This document shows, piece after piece, positions 15,740-21,800 of a stretch of DNA of 40,964 nucleotides. The position numbers and the translations under genes were made by a program. Within the stretch, counting starts at the first letter, position 1; each line of letters starts with the position of its first letter. The notes beneath the pieces are model-generated. The model did no database searches. It was not told the origin of the DNA and saw only the letters and a list, made by a program, of their open reading frames with translations. The DNA is from a virus. The stretch spans positions 1-40,964 of the IMG/VR virus record IMGVR_UViG_3300031576_000142; one strand, 5' to 3'.

Positions 15740-16308
15740 TCCTTGCGCCCCTCGATGAAAGTCACGCGCTCCCGCATGGCGGTAGTAAGCTGATCTGGGG
15801 TCATGAGAGAATAGGGAGAACTGGAGCCGATATTATTCTGCTGCAAGTTGATCTGAAGGCCGGGAGTAGAGGGCCGAAGGATGCGGGCCGCGACTTTTAC
15901 GATTTCGATTTGATCCTTGGACAGGTTGATCTCGCCGTCTAGGCCAGCGCTGAGCTTCGCCATGAGTTTTTCCATGGTCAAGCCAGCGGCCAGGGCCTGC
16001 TGGCGCGTCATGTCCTCGATGTAGCGCTTGATGTGAGGCCGCTTGAGGTAATTGATCCCTGTCCCGTTGGCTATGCCGATCTCCTGGCAGGCGATATCCA
16101 GATTGCCGGTCTCCAAGAACTTGTCCAGGAAGCGAGCTTCCCGGGTGCTGAGCCTGTGGAGTTGGCCCTTGCCGATCACTACAGGCCGGAAAACATGGCC
16201 CCTGACCAAAACACCGGGATTCCCGGGAGGATCCACGTTTGCTGGAATCCCGGACACGATAGCGGCCGGAACTACCTCGGCTGGAGATACCGGCTGGAAC
16301 TCAGGCAC
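15736..16308 (-). CDS. terS: Terminase small subunit-like protein, 190 aa
   Basis: A proline-rich N-terminus of about 45 residues is followed by 'LSTREARFLDKFLETGNLDIACQEIGI' and 'YLKRPHIKRYIED'. This is the helix-turn-helix pattern of small terminase subunits of the phage/Terminase_2 type that recognise viral DNA. It overlaps terL by ATGA. The C-terminal part ('LMTPDQLTTAMRERVTF') is helical and may bind the large subunit. The assignment is from motif style and position. Confidence 0.8.
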   Translation of the reverse strand: MPEFQPVSPAEVVPAAIVSGIPANVDPPGNPGVLVRGHVFRPVVIGKGQLHRLSTREARFLDKFLETGNLDIACQEIGIANGTGINYLKRPHIKRYIEDMTRQQALAAGLTMEKLMAKLSAGLDGEINLSKDQIEIVKVAARILRPSTPGLQINLQQNNIGSSSPYSLMTPDQLTTAMRERVTFIEGRKE

Positions 16309-16519
16309 TCTTGACCATCCTGCGCTTCATGGCGCCCATCAACTCCCCGCCCTTGTGCTTGGGCTTGGGGATCCTCGCGCCGGCTCTCCTGGCCTCGCTC
16401 AATGCGATTGCGATAGCCTGCTTGCGGCTGGTGACGCTTTGCCCGGAGCCCGACTTGAGCGATCCGCGCTTGAACTCGCCCAAGACCTTTCCAATCTTGC
16501 CGTGACCGTAAGGACCCAT
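16301..16519 (-). CDS. DUF6496-type small basic protein, 72 aa
   Basis: The likely start is ATG 16519 (MGPYGHGKIGKVLGEFKRG), with AGGGAG upstream; a GTG at 16528 is possible. The core 'GKVLGEFKRGSLKSGSG' then 'VTSRKQAIAIALSEARRAG' closely matches the small protein family I know as DUF6496, found in phages and bacteria. It is strongly basic and probably nucleic-acid binding. It is the second gene after the late leader, overlapping terS by 8 bases. The biochemical role is unknown. Confidence 0.75.
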   Translation of the reverse strand: MGPYGHGKIGKVLGEFKRGSLKSGSGQSVTSRKQAIAIALSEARRAGARIPKPKHKGGELMGAMKRRMVKSA

Positions 16520-16521
16520 GT

Positions 16522-16668
16522 TCAGCACTCTCCCTTGGCTTTGCGCCGCACATCTTGGCCGTGTGCTTTCTTGTAGGACTGGATATCATTGAAGCGCCCG
16601 CGGCGATCACGGCAGGCATAGAGCTTCTTGCCTTTCCGGCTGCGATGTGTGGTGCGTTTCTTTTTCAT
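16522..16668 (-). CDS. Very small basic protein, first gene of the late operon, 48 aa
   Basis: The frame runs from ATG 16668 to TGA 16522, with GGAGG 5-9 bases upstream. The product begins MKKKRTTHRSRKGKKLYACR and contains 'GRFNDIQSYKKAHGQDVRRK'; about a third of residues are Lys or Arg. It follows the terminator-like hairpin directly, so it would only be expressed if transcription reads through. Similar small basic proteins occur near DUF6496 genes in phages. I infer nucleic-acid binding. Confidence 0.75.
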   Translation of the reverse strand: MKKKRTTHRSRKGKKLYACRDRRGRFNDIQSYKKAHGQDVRRKAKGEC

Positions 16669-16678
16669 GCCGGCCTCC

Positions 16679-16717
16679 AAAAGAAAGACCCCCGCTGGGT
16701 GATAAGTCCAGCGGGGG
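16679..16717 (-). terminator. Intrinsic terminator in the late-operon leader
   Basis: On the minus strand, a perfect 10-bp stem (16708-16717 with 16689-16698; arm CCCCCGCTGG) has a 9-base loop and is followed by TCTTTCTTTT (16688-16679). The Shine-Dalgarno GGAGG of the first late gene lies just beyond. A strong terminator between promoter and operon suggests the late genes are gated by attenuation or antitermination. Confidence 0.75.
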
Positions 16718-16836
16718 CGGGATGCAGAGAGCGCCGAGTCAAGGGCCCCCTGCGCGTTGCTCGGGCAGCAACGCTGGGTGCTATCTCTTCACATGAATAA
16801 ACCCGAGCAAGCATAGTGTGTCGCTCGCCCGAGCTT
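16718..16836 (-). ncRNA. Structured leader upstream of the late-operon terminator
   Basis: Transcribed from the promoter at 16843-16872. It contains a 7-8-bp hairpin (754-761 with 767-774, all 16xxx, loop sequence GCCCG in RNA). One arm of that hairpin (757-766) can instead pair with 802-810 (9 bp, TTGCTCGGG type) or 827-834 (8 bp, GCTCGGGC). A 9-base direct repeat CGCTGGGTG (772-780 and 693-701) lets the upstream copy compete with the terminator's own arm through a 6-bp CCAGCG/CGCTGG pairing. Mutually exclusive structures of this kind are the hallmark of an attenuator or an RNA antiterminator. The function is inferred. Confidence 0.55.
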
Positions 16837-16842
16837 GGTGGA

Positions 16843-16872
16843 AGTGTAACAGTCGGATTTTCTTCTTGTCAA
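16843..16872 (-). promoter_or_regulatory. Late-operon promoter
   Basis: On the minus strand, -35 TTGACA (16867-16872) and -10 TACACT (16843-16848) are 18 bases apart; TTACAC with 17 is an alternative. It faces the terminase-to-virion operon. The -35 is consensus; the -10 is moderate. Confidence 0.65.
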
Positions 16873-16891
16873 GTTTTCCGACGGTGGGAGA

Positions 16892-17002
16892 TTACTTGTC
16901 CAGAAACAGAGCTGGTAGGTCTCTGTTGGAAATCAGGGCCAGGAATATCAGCAGGACCATGAGGACTATGACCCAGGATGGCGGTTCTTTGAGCTCACTC
17001 AA
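16892..17002 (-). CDS. Micro-protein with one membrane segment, 36 aa
   Basis: The frame runs from TTG 17002, overlapping the stop of the preceding micro-gene, to TAA 16892. After a polar start (SELKEPPSW) comes a hydrophobic run of about 15 residues (VIVLMVLLIFLALIS) and a short tail. The ribosome site is weak; an internal ATG would still include the membrane segment. It is the third of three consecutive tiny membrane proteins. Frame and hydrophobicity are visible; function is unknown. Confidence 0.4.
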   Translation of the reverse strand: MSELKEPPSWVIVLMVLLIFLALISNRDLPALFLDK

Positions 17003-17081
17003 AGCAGATCTTGAGAACAACCGCCAGGATAGCTGAGAACCCGAACGCGGTGAGAGTGAAGGCTACGAAATCTCGGACCAT
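16995..17081 (-). CDS. Micro-protein with one membrane segment, 28 aa
   Basis: ATG 17081 to TGA 16995, preceded by AAGGA at good spacing. The product MVRDFVAFTLTAFGFSAI plus a hydrophobic continuation is essentially one transmembrane helix. It starts five bases after the stop of the 34-aa micro-gene, which suggests coupling. Function is unknown; single-helix phage peptides can act as holin or antiholin factors or membrane regulators. Confidence 0.45.
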   Translation of the reverse strand: MVRDFVAFTLTAFGFSAILAVVLKICFE

Positions 17082-17085
17082 GCCA

Positions 17086-17190
17086 TCAGTCCTTGGGCTC
17101 GGGCCAGCACTCGCAGATGATGATGAAGATGGCCGCCAAGGCAATGCTCACGGCTACGGTCACGGAAAGCCAGAAGATGATTTGCACCAT
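17086..17190 (-). CDS. Micro-protein with one membrane segment, 34 aa, probably leaderless
   Basis: ATG 17190 to TGA 17086. The product begins MVQIIFWLSVTVAVSIALAA and ends 'CECWPEPKD', one membrane helix and a short acidic tail. No Shine-Dalgarno is present. A -10-like TATGAT ends only six bases before the ATG, so transcription would begin at or next to the start codon. Confidence 0.5.
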   Translation of the reverse strand: MVQIIFWLSVTVAVSIALAAIFIIICECWPEPKD

Positions 17191-17196
17191 GCGCGC

Positions 17197-17226
17197 ATCA
17201 TAGCATGGTGATTGCAGCAGACTCAA
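17197..17226 (-). promoter_or_regulatory. Promoter for the micro-protein cluster
   Basis: Minus strand: -35 TTGAGT (17221-17226) and -10 TATGAT (17197-17202), spacing 18. The -35 overlaps the stop codon of the 138-aa gene. The transcript would start at about the ATG at 17190. Confidence 0.5.
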
Positions 17227-17639
17227 GCCTGTGGTTCTGAAATCCTTTCAGACTTGATCTTGGCGAATCGTTCAGCAGCCAGCCGGCGCTGCTCTTCCGT
17301 AAGCCGCTTTCTGGACTTCACACCAAACCGCGGCAGAAGGCCGTCAGCCAAAGCGGCAGGGATATCCAAAATACATTCGCCGTTCAGCAGGCGGATCTTC
17401 AGGTTGTACTCAGCCGCTATCCTCCGCGCCAAAAGAACACGCGAAGTCCAAACCCGGATAGTAGCCGAATCGTATATCTCGGCCTGGGTGCCTTCCAGGC
17501 GCCCATCATCCAAGATCCAGGCCGGCCGGCGCGATGCCAGCAGGATGGTCTCTGTCTCAGCGTTCTCCAGGAATGGCCAGTACCGCATTCCTAGCCCCAT
17601 GGACTTTAACTGCTGTTGCATCTCAGATATATTTAACAT
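17223..17639 (-). CDS. Hypothetical protein, 138 aa
   Basis: ATG 17639 (MLNISEMQQQLKS); an alternative start is the Met at residue 7. It is mixed alpha/beta with 'AETETILLASRRPAWILDDGRLEG' in the first half and a basic C-terminus ('GVKSRKRLTEEQRRLAAERFAKIKSER'). No Shine-Dalgarno precedes the ATG, but TATAAT ends eight bases before it, so a leaderless message is possible. It is separated from the late operon by the micro-protein cluster. It could be a regulator, since it is expressed from its own promoter next to the late leader, but no DNA-binding motif is clear. Confidence 0.6.
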   Translation of the reverse strand: MLNISEMQQQLKSMGLGMRYWPFLENAETETILLASRRPAWILDDGRLEGTQAEIYDSATIRVWTSRVLLARRIAAEYNLKIRLLNGECILDIPAALADGLLPRFGVKSRKRLTEEQRRLAAERFAKIKSERISEPQA

Positions 17640-17646
17640 ACGCGAT

Positions 17647-17652
17647 ATTATA
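17647..17652 (-). promoter_or_regulatory. -10 element (TATAAT) for the 138-aa gene
   Basis: A perfect TATAAT on the minus strand lies immediately upstream of the ATG at 17639. The -35 region (about 17670-17676) is poor, so this is either a weak or an activated promoter. Confidence 0.4.
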
Positions 17653-18220
17653 CATCATCGAAGGCTAATAGCCATAAAGTGCCACTTCTTGGCTCTCCAA
17701 TGGGTGGAGGGGCGGCTTTTGGCTCTTGGATGCCTGGAACCCCCTGTTTATCGGCTCAAAATCGCAAGGATAGGCCTTGGAATAGGGTTTGTGTGATGTA
17801 AAGTGAGGTGGAAAAATCAATATGCGCTTTCTGGGTGGACTTGAACACCCGCTCTAGGGGGTGGCCGGGGGCCCCATCCGGGGTCGGATACTCTCCCGTG
17901 GGCCGATCCTGGAGCCTGGGAAGGCCCTTGCCGGCCGTCACATAGGCCGGGTAATGCGACACTCCGAGGGGGAATAGCCCGGGGGCAGGTCTGGGCCTGC
18001 TGGATCATCTAGGCCGAAAGTTTTTTCGGGGGGTCGGGGGATGCTATGTCAATCTACTCTGATTCATCATCTTAACCATCCAATGTCCGCCCTCATCCTC
18101 CGAACCAATAACCCACTATACCATGGGTCCTCTCCTGCTGCTCTGTTCCTGACGTTCATTGCATGCCGGGATGGTCTCCAAATCAGCCAAGCTCTACTAA
18201 CGCTCTTGTACTGATCTTAT
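17653..18220. other. Gene-poor interval between divergent transcription units
   Basis: No convincing gene is present. A minus-strand frame at about 17756-17962 starts with a GTG and has GC-rich third positions in its first half, but it has no ribosome site and an unconvincing product. Several short inverted repeats are visible, including a 6-bp stem CCGGCC/GGCCGG (17931-17936 with 17945-17950) and CCGAAA/TTTCGG (18014-18019 with 18024-18029). It may hold regulatory or replication sequences. Confidence 0.4.
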
Positions 18221-18350
18221 TTGACAAGTCGTACTTGCCTGGTCATTCAATGCTTTAATTTGTCAATTCTTTACTATTCTTTTTATATTGATGATGATAG
18301 TTACAATACTATTATAAACCATAGATGTAGTAGAGAAGAGGAAGAGCATA
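18221..18350. other. AT-rich island, candidate origin or control region
   Basis: About 130 bases are much richer in A and T than the rest of the genome (runs such as TTACTATTCTTTTTATATTG). They are flanked by inverted TTGACAA/TTGTCAA heptamers and followed by a G-rich tract (18390-18450) with repeated GGG runs. Such strand-opening islands in GC-rich genomes are common at replication origins or between divergent operons. No iterons or DnaA boxes are obvious inside it. Confidence 0.35.
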
Positions 18351-18481
18351 GACGTAGATGTTTCCTATCCCTACCCTTTCCGTGGTGGGGTGCTGGCGGG
18401 GGGTGTTGTGTTTCGGGATGGGGCGCTAGGCCTAGGGCGGGATGGGCCGAATGGGTTGGGGACCTATGGGTCTTGTGGGCC

Positions 18482-18509
18482 TTGACAGGCGGCGCACATC
18501 TGCTATACT
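18482..18509 (+). promoter_or_regulatory. Strong promoter of the rightward operon
   Basis: TTGACA (18482-18487), 16-base spacer and TATACT (18504-18509). The -10 context (CTGCTATACT) matches that of the promoter at 30311-30339. It drives the only rightward unit, starting with a structured leader. Confidence 0.8.
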
Positions 18510-18512
18510 TAA

Positions 18513-18598
18513 GGTGTTCATGGCTCGTAGTTCTTTTGTTTTCAGCCCTCGTCGGGGAAGTAGTCTAAGACTACGGCCATGAACACCGACGGGGGCTG
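18513..18598 (+). ncRNA. Pseudoknot leader of the DUF932 operon
   Basis: Two long stems are interleaved. Stem A is 12 perfect bp: GGTGTTCATGGC (18513-18524) with GCCATGAACACC (18576-18587). Stem B is up to 13 bp with one G-U: CAGCCCTCGTCGG (18543-18555) with CCGACGGGGGCTG (18586-18598), sharing two bases with A. The order A-B-A'-B' makes an H-type pseudoknot or two exclusive folds. A small hairpin GTAGTC-TAA-GACTAC (18560-18574) fills the middle loop. It begins within a few bases of the predicted transcription start and lies about 50 bases before the ATG of the first gene. It is not a riboswitch class that I recognise. Confidence 0.65.
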
Positions 18599-18645
18599 TC
18601 TATTTACCGTCTTAGAATCAAGTAGAATAAAATAAAGGGGGTAAC

Positions 18646-19620
18646 ATGCATAACGTGAACTCGATGTTTTACACCGGCGCCGAACCTTGGCACGGTCTAG
18701 GGCGCAAGCTGGAAGGCGTAGCCACCGCGGCGCAGGCCATAGAGGCGGCGGGGCTGGGTTGGGGAGTGGTCAAAGAGCCGCTGTATCTCAAGGACGGCCG
18801 TTTGGTGCCTGCGGCTTACGCTACCATCCGAGAAGATTCTAAAGACGTTCTCGGAGTGGTGGGGGAGGTCTACCGGCCGTTGCAAAACCGGGAGGCGTTC
18901 TCCTTCTTCGATGCCGTGGTAGGCTCCAAAGAGGCCATCTACCACACGGCGGGAGCGCTTGGGGCTGGTGAGCGGGTCTGGATCCTCGCCAAGCTCCCGG
19001 GCCAGGTGCGCGTGGTGGGCGATGATGTGGCGGATAAGTTCCTGCTGCTCACTAACACGCATGACGGCACGTCCGCGGTCCAAGTGATGTTCACTCCTAT
19101 AAGGGTGGTTTGTCAGAACACCTTGAATGTGGCGGTGGGCGATGGGAGCCGTAAGCAAAAGATCAGGCATACTGCGGCCATGGGGCTGCGGGTGGCTGAT
19201 GTGCGCGAGGGGCTGGGGATCATTCAAGAGCGCTTCCGTATCTTCGAGGAAGCGGCCCAAGCTATGACCCGGGTGCAGGTCCGTGGCGCCACTTGGGAAG
19301 CCTTCCTGAAGTCTACCGGCCTGCTCCCCAAAGAAGCGTCCTTGATTGGCCCTGGGCGCCGGGAGCTGTCGGGCCGGGCCCTCAACATCATTGAGGAAGT
19401 CTCGGGGATGTTCGAGCACGGCAAGGGAAACAACCTGCCGGGCGTCAAGGGTACGGCCTGGGCGGCCTTCAATGCCGTGACCGAGTATGTAGACCATACC
19501 CGGAGCTCACGCGGGCAGGGCCGGGACAAGCTGGAGTCTAGGGCGGCCTCGCTGCTCTTCGGATCGGGGGCGGACTTGAAGCAGAAAGCCTGGGATTCCG
19601 CGTTGGCCTTGCTGGGCTAG
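18646..19620 (+). CDS. DUF932 (phage/plasmid-like) protein, 324 aa
   Basis: The N-terminus 'MFYTGAEPWHGLG' (from residue 7) followed by 'YRPLQNREAFSFFDAVV', 'LLTNTHDGTSAVQVMFTPIR' and 'VVCQNTLNVA' is the signature of the DUF932 / phage-plasmid-like protein family. The length is normal. The biochemical role of the family is not established; members occur in phages and plasmids, often near replication or recombination genes. It is the first gene of the only rightward operon, behind a strong promoter and a pseudoknotted leader, so it is probably expressed early. Confidence 0.85.
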   Translation: MHNVNSMFYTGAEPWHGLGRKLEGVATAAQAIEAAGLGWGVVKEPLYLKDGRLVPAAYATIREDSKDVLGVVGEVYRPLQNREAFSFFDAVVGSKEAIYHTAGALGAGERVWILAKLPGQVRVVGDDVADKFLLLTNTHDGTSAVQVMFTPIRVVCQNTLNVAVGDGSRKQKIRHTAAMGLRVADVREGLGIIQERFRIFEEAAQAMTRVQVRGATWEAFLKSTGLLPKEASLIGPGRRELSGRALNIIEEVSGMFEHGKGNNLPGVKGTAWAAFNAVTEYVDHTRSSRGQGRDKLESRAASLLFGSGADLKQKAWDSALALLG

Positions 19621-19632
19621 GGCCCTGAGTAG

Positions 19633-19660
19633 TGGCCCTGGGGAGCAATCCCCGGGGCCA
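19633..19660 (+). other. Intercistronic hairpin
   Basis: An 11-bp stem with one G-U pair (TGGCCCTGGGG 19633-19643 with CCCCGGGGCCA 19650-19660) and a 6-base loop. It has no U-tract, so it is not a standard terminator; it may stabilise the upstream message or lower downstream expression. An alternative pairing with CCCAGGGCC just downstream exists. Confidence 0.55.
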
Positions 19661-19698
19661 TGACCCAGGGCCTTTAACGGGCCAGGGAGGTAAACACA

Positions 19699-19878
19699 AT
19701 GGGGGACAAGCTGGACAAGCTCATAGAGCAATCGTACTACCGGCAAGGCGCCGGGGTGCAAATCAACATCATGGACATAGGCCGGCTCTTCAAGGACGTG
19801 CGGGAGGCGGTCTCAAAGGGCCAGGAGATTAACGGGGCGGTAGCTGCGGCCATCGTGCGCTATGCGGTCAAGGCATGA
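19699..19878 (+). CDS. Small hypothetical protein, 59 aa
   Basis: ATG 19699 with GGGAGG eight bases upstream; TGA at 19876-19878. The product begins MGDKLDKLIEQSYYRQGAGV and continues with 'INIMDIGRLFKDVREAVSKG', compact and helical. It overlaps the next gene by ATGA, as in the other operons here. The pattern fits a small protein co-expressed with DUF932; function is unknown. Confidence 0.7.
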   Translation: MGDKLDKLIEQSYYRQGAGVQINIMDIGRLFKDVREAVSKGQEINGAVAAAIVRYAVKA

Positions 19879-20210
19879 GCAAGGTTATATCTGCTGGTGG
19901 TCTCACTGAAGAGGACCGGACCATGCTCCTGGACTTGTTGCCGGAATTGAGCACGGTCTATGTTGTCAGGCGGGGGCCTTCGGAGCTGTCCTTGTTCTGC
20001 GTGTGCTCATGCGGGGCGGCTGAGGAAAACAGTGGTCAGGGGCATATCCGGGGGCTGTCGGCTAGCGTGGGGAGGCTGTTAGGCCTACGGCTAGGGCCCA
20101 AGGGTGGGGTTATCATCCGGCCGCCCTATGGGCCGGCGCAGTACCTAGCCGAGCGGATATCCTTCTGCCTGCATGGCCAGGAAAACAAGCTGTGCGGGGA
20201 GTGGCTATAG
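19875..20210 (+). CDS. Hypothetical protein, 111 aa
   Basis: It starts by ATGA overlap with the 59-aa gene. The sequence is mixed alpha/beta, 'LTEEDRTMLLDLLPELSTVYVVRRG' then 'LFCVCSCGAAEENSG', with a CxCxC cluster and a C-terminal 'AERISFCLHGQENKLCG'. The cysteines suggest metal binding, but the spacing is not a standard finger. It belongs to the DUF932 operon. No family is recognised. Confidence 0.65.
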   Translation: MSKVISAGGLTEEDRTMLLDLLPELSTVYVVRRGPSELSLFCVCSCGAAEENSGQGHIRGLSASVGRLLGLRLGPKGGVIIRPPYGPAQYLAERISFCLHGQENKLCGEWL

Positions 20211-20224
20211 CTGGACTCTGACAA

Positions 20225-20252
20225 GGCCCCAGGGGCGCCTGCTCCTGGGGCC
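20225..20252 (+). other. Intercistronic hairpin
   Basis: A perfect 9-bp stem GGCCCCAGG (20225-20233) with CCTGGGGCC (20244-20252). It has no U-tract on either strand. It resembles the hairpin at 19633-19660 in base composition and position after a gene. Confidence 0.5.
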
Positions 20253-20279
20253 GAGCCAGGGCCCAGCCTTGGGTTATCT

Positions 20280-20474
20280 ATGCGACTGATCCACAAGCAG
20301 CCTTGCCCGTATTCGCCATTTTCCTACGAGCCCTGGAACCATAACCCCAGGGCTTTATGTGGGCGCATCTGTAATTGTCCTTTAGGTTGGCCGATGTATG
20401 AAGATGATTTGATGCGGCTTGGAGACTTACCCACATGTGGAAAACCTGTGGATAAGTCGGCACATGCTAATTGA
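20280..20474 (+). CDS. Possible small Cys-rich protein, 64 aa
   Basis: ATG 20280 with a poor ribosome site. The product has several cysteines ('CPYS', 'CGRICNC', 'CGKP') and Pro/Trp, compatible with a small zinc-binding fold. Its 3' end overlaps the DnaA-box-like and inverted-repeat sequences at 20436-20488, so the frame may be fortuitous. Confidence 0.4.
   Translation: MRLIHKQPCPYSPFSYEPWNHNPRALCGRICNCPLGWPMYEDDLMRLGDLPTCGKPVDKSAHAN
20436..20455 (+). promoter_or_regulatory. Tandem DnaA-box-like sites
   Basis: TGTGGAAAA (20436-20444) and TGTGGATAA (20447-20455) are two direct 9-mers two bases apart. The second is the exact complement of the consensus DnaA box TTATCCACA. They sit beside the inverted repeat at 20464-20488 and near the integrase. 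They may bind host DnaA for replication, or be chance matches in the end of a small frame. Confidence 0.5.
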
Positions 20475-20488
20475 CGACAAATTAGCAT
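20464..20488. other. Inverted repeat, candidate attP core site
   Basis: Two perfect 9-bp arms, ATGCTAATT (20464-20472) and AATTAGCAT (20480-20488), flank a 7-base centre (GACGACA). This matches the layout of tyrosine-recombinase core sites (inverted arms around a 6-8-bp crossover region). It lies between the rightward operon and the integrase terminator. Nearby direct repeats (AAGTCGGCAC at 20454 and 20528; CTAAAAGCCA at about 20513 and 20537) could be arm-type sites. It could instead be an operator. Confidence 0.5.
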
Positions 20489-20544
20489 ATTCTGACATTG
20501 CCGTTTCCAACCTAAAAGCCAGCTTTAAAGTCGGCACTAAAAGC

Positions 20545-20582
20545 CAAAAGAAAACGGCCCGCTTCTCACCCTAGCGGGCCGT
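20545..20582 (-). terminator. Intrinsic terminator after the integrase operon
   Basis: Minus strand: a perfect 9-bp stem ACGGCCCGC / GCGGGCCGT (20574-20582 with 20554-20562), then TTTTCTTTT. It ends the leftward integrase operon and prevents it running into the convergent rightward unit. Confidence 0.8.
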
Positions 20583-20608
20583 CTGAACTCCGATCTTAAA
20601 GCCGGCAG

Positions 20609-20818
20609 TTAAGGAGCCGCTGTTGCTGGCTCATCGGGTGCAGGCTTGGGGACGACAAGAACAACTCCAGCAGCGGAAGCGTCCTTGAGGTTGTCGAAAT
20701 GGGTAAGTTTGTTCCCCTTCGAGTCTAGGACCTCGTAAAAGCCGGCATACTCATTCCACTTGACACGCACTTCACGTCCGTTCTCCTTCAACTTACCCTT
20801 CATCTCTTTATAACCCAT
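20609..20818 (-). CDS. Small hypothetical protein, 69 aa
   Basis: ATG 20818, overlapping the integrase 3' end by 11 bases. Lys/Glu-rich N-terminal half (MGYKEMKGKLKENGREV), then 'WNEYAGFYEVLDSKGNKLTHF' with a beta-hairpin look, and a Pro/Ala-rich tail. It is the last gene before the terminator. It could be an excisionase-like accessory factor given the position, but no helix-turn-helix is evident. Confidence 0.6.
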   Translation of the reverse strand: MGYKEMKGKLKENGREVRVKWNEYAGFYEVLDSKGNKLTHFDNLKDASAAGVVLVVPKPAPDEPATAAP

Positions 20819-21788
20819 GTTGGTTTACCTCTTTTTGAATTGCCTTAACTACCGCTTCAGCTGGATTGGATTGGAAGCATGCGGCGGCTCTTAGATATAC
20901 GTCAGTGGTTCTTATGTCGGAATGTCCCATGGCCTCGGCTATGGCTTCCCGCTGCGCCCCTCCGATCAGCGACATGATAGCAAAAGTGTGGCGCAAAGCG
21001 TGTGCGGATCGGCCGGCCTGCTTCAACCCTGAGCGCCTTAGATAAAAGTCGGTGATGCGTTGTATGGATCGGGTAGTAAGATGGGGATTCCCTGGAACAT
21101 CTAGGCGGCAAAATAAGGCTTGGGTGGGAGTATCTAGCCCGCGGTAGTCAAGCCACTGGATGATGGCCCCGCGTGGGGGTCCAGATAGATATGATCTGCG
21201 GCTCTTTTCTCCTTTGCCTAGGACCTCTAGGTAATTGAATTCAGCTGTGTCCAAGTCTACCAGCCTTAAGTCCGCCACTTCGCTTACTCTGAGCCCCTGA
21301 AACAGCATGGTCATAATCAGAGCCCGATCGCGCGCGCTTACCGCCCCTCGGCCAGAAGGCAAGGATTCAAGTAGCTTCCTCGCTTCCTCCGAGCTTAGAG
21401 CCTTTCGTAGTATGCCCAGATTGGCTGGGGTAAGTTCCCGCGGCGCCTTGACCCCAAGGGCGGGATTATCCGCCCGCATCCCCCATCGCTGTAGAGCTTT
21501 GTAAAGAACTCTGACGGCAAGTAGCCGCAGCTCGATCGTGCCTTTTTTGTAACCCTTGGAGATAAGCCACTTGCGATAGGCTTCTATGTTGTCGAAGGTG
21601 CAAGACTCCGGGGGCAAGTCCTGGAATCTACACCATCCAAAATAGCAAGCTAGGCCCTCTCGATAGGAATTCAAGGTATGCCGACTGGCGTCACCGTTGG
21701 CTACGCTCAGACGCAGGAAACGCTCAAAGAGCTCTTGGCAATTCAGTGGTTGTATCTCGGCCTTTATTATCTGCCCGATTTGACTCAT
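20808..21788 (-). CDS. int: Tyrosine recombinase / integrase, 326 aa
   Basis: It has an N-terminal SAM-like core-binding domain (about 15-110, with 'HTLNSYREGLACYFGWC') and a C-terminal catalytic domain. Catalytic residues visible are R167 (QGLRVSEV), K195 (GKGEK), H263 and R266 (HALRHTF), H289 (GHSD) and Y298 (TDVYLR). All are present, so it should be active. The length is typical of XerC/D-like and phage integrases. It lies in a leftward operon after the GroES-like gene and ends near an inverted repeat that could be its core site. It could mediate integration or resolve genome multimers. Confidence 0.92.
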   Translation of the reverse strand: MSQIGQIIKAEIQPLNCQELFERFLRLSVANGDASRHTLNSYREGLACYFGWCRFQDLPPESCTFDNIEAYRKWLISKGYKKGTIELRLLAVRVLYKALQRWGMRADNPALGVKAPRELTPANLGILRKALSSEEARKLLESLPSGRGAVSARDRALIMTMLFQGLRVSEVADLRLVDLDTAEFNYLEVLGKGEKSRRSYLSGPPRGAIIQWLDYRGLDTPTQALFCRLDVPGNPHLTTRSIQRITDFYLRRSGLKQAGRSAHALRHTFAIMSLIGGAQREAIAEAMGHSDIRTTDVYLRAAACFQSNPAEAVVKAIQKEVNQHGL

Positions 21789-21800
21789 GCTATCCTCCGA

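Noticed and set aside
17827-17845. T-arm-like sequence (GGGTG-TTCAAGTC-CACCC on the minus strand)
   Set aside because: The loop has eight bases, no matching acceptor strand is found upstream, and the sequence also reads as part of a GC3-rich frame. It is probably a chance match.
18221-18568. 115-codon plus-strand frame
   Set aside because: It runs through the AT-rich island, the G-rich tract, a strong promoter and the pseudoknot leader; its composition is not protein-like.
19633-20252. Intercistronic hairpins at 19633-19660 and 20225-20252 as terminators
   Set aside because: Strong stems but no U-tract on either strand, and genes continue downstream in the same operon.
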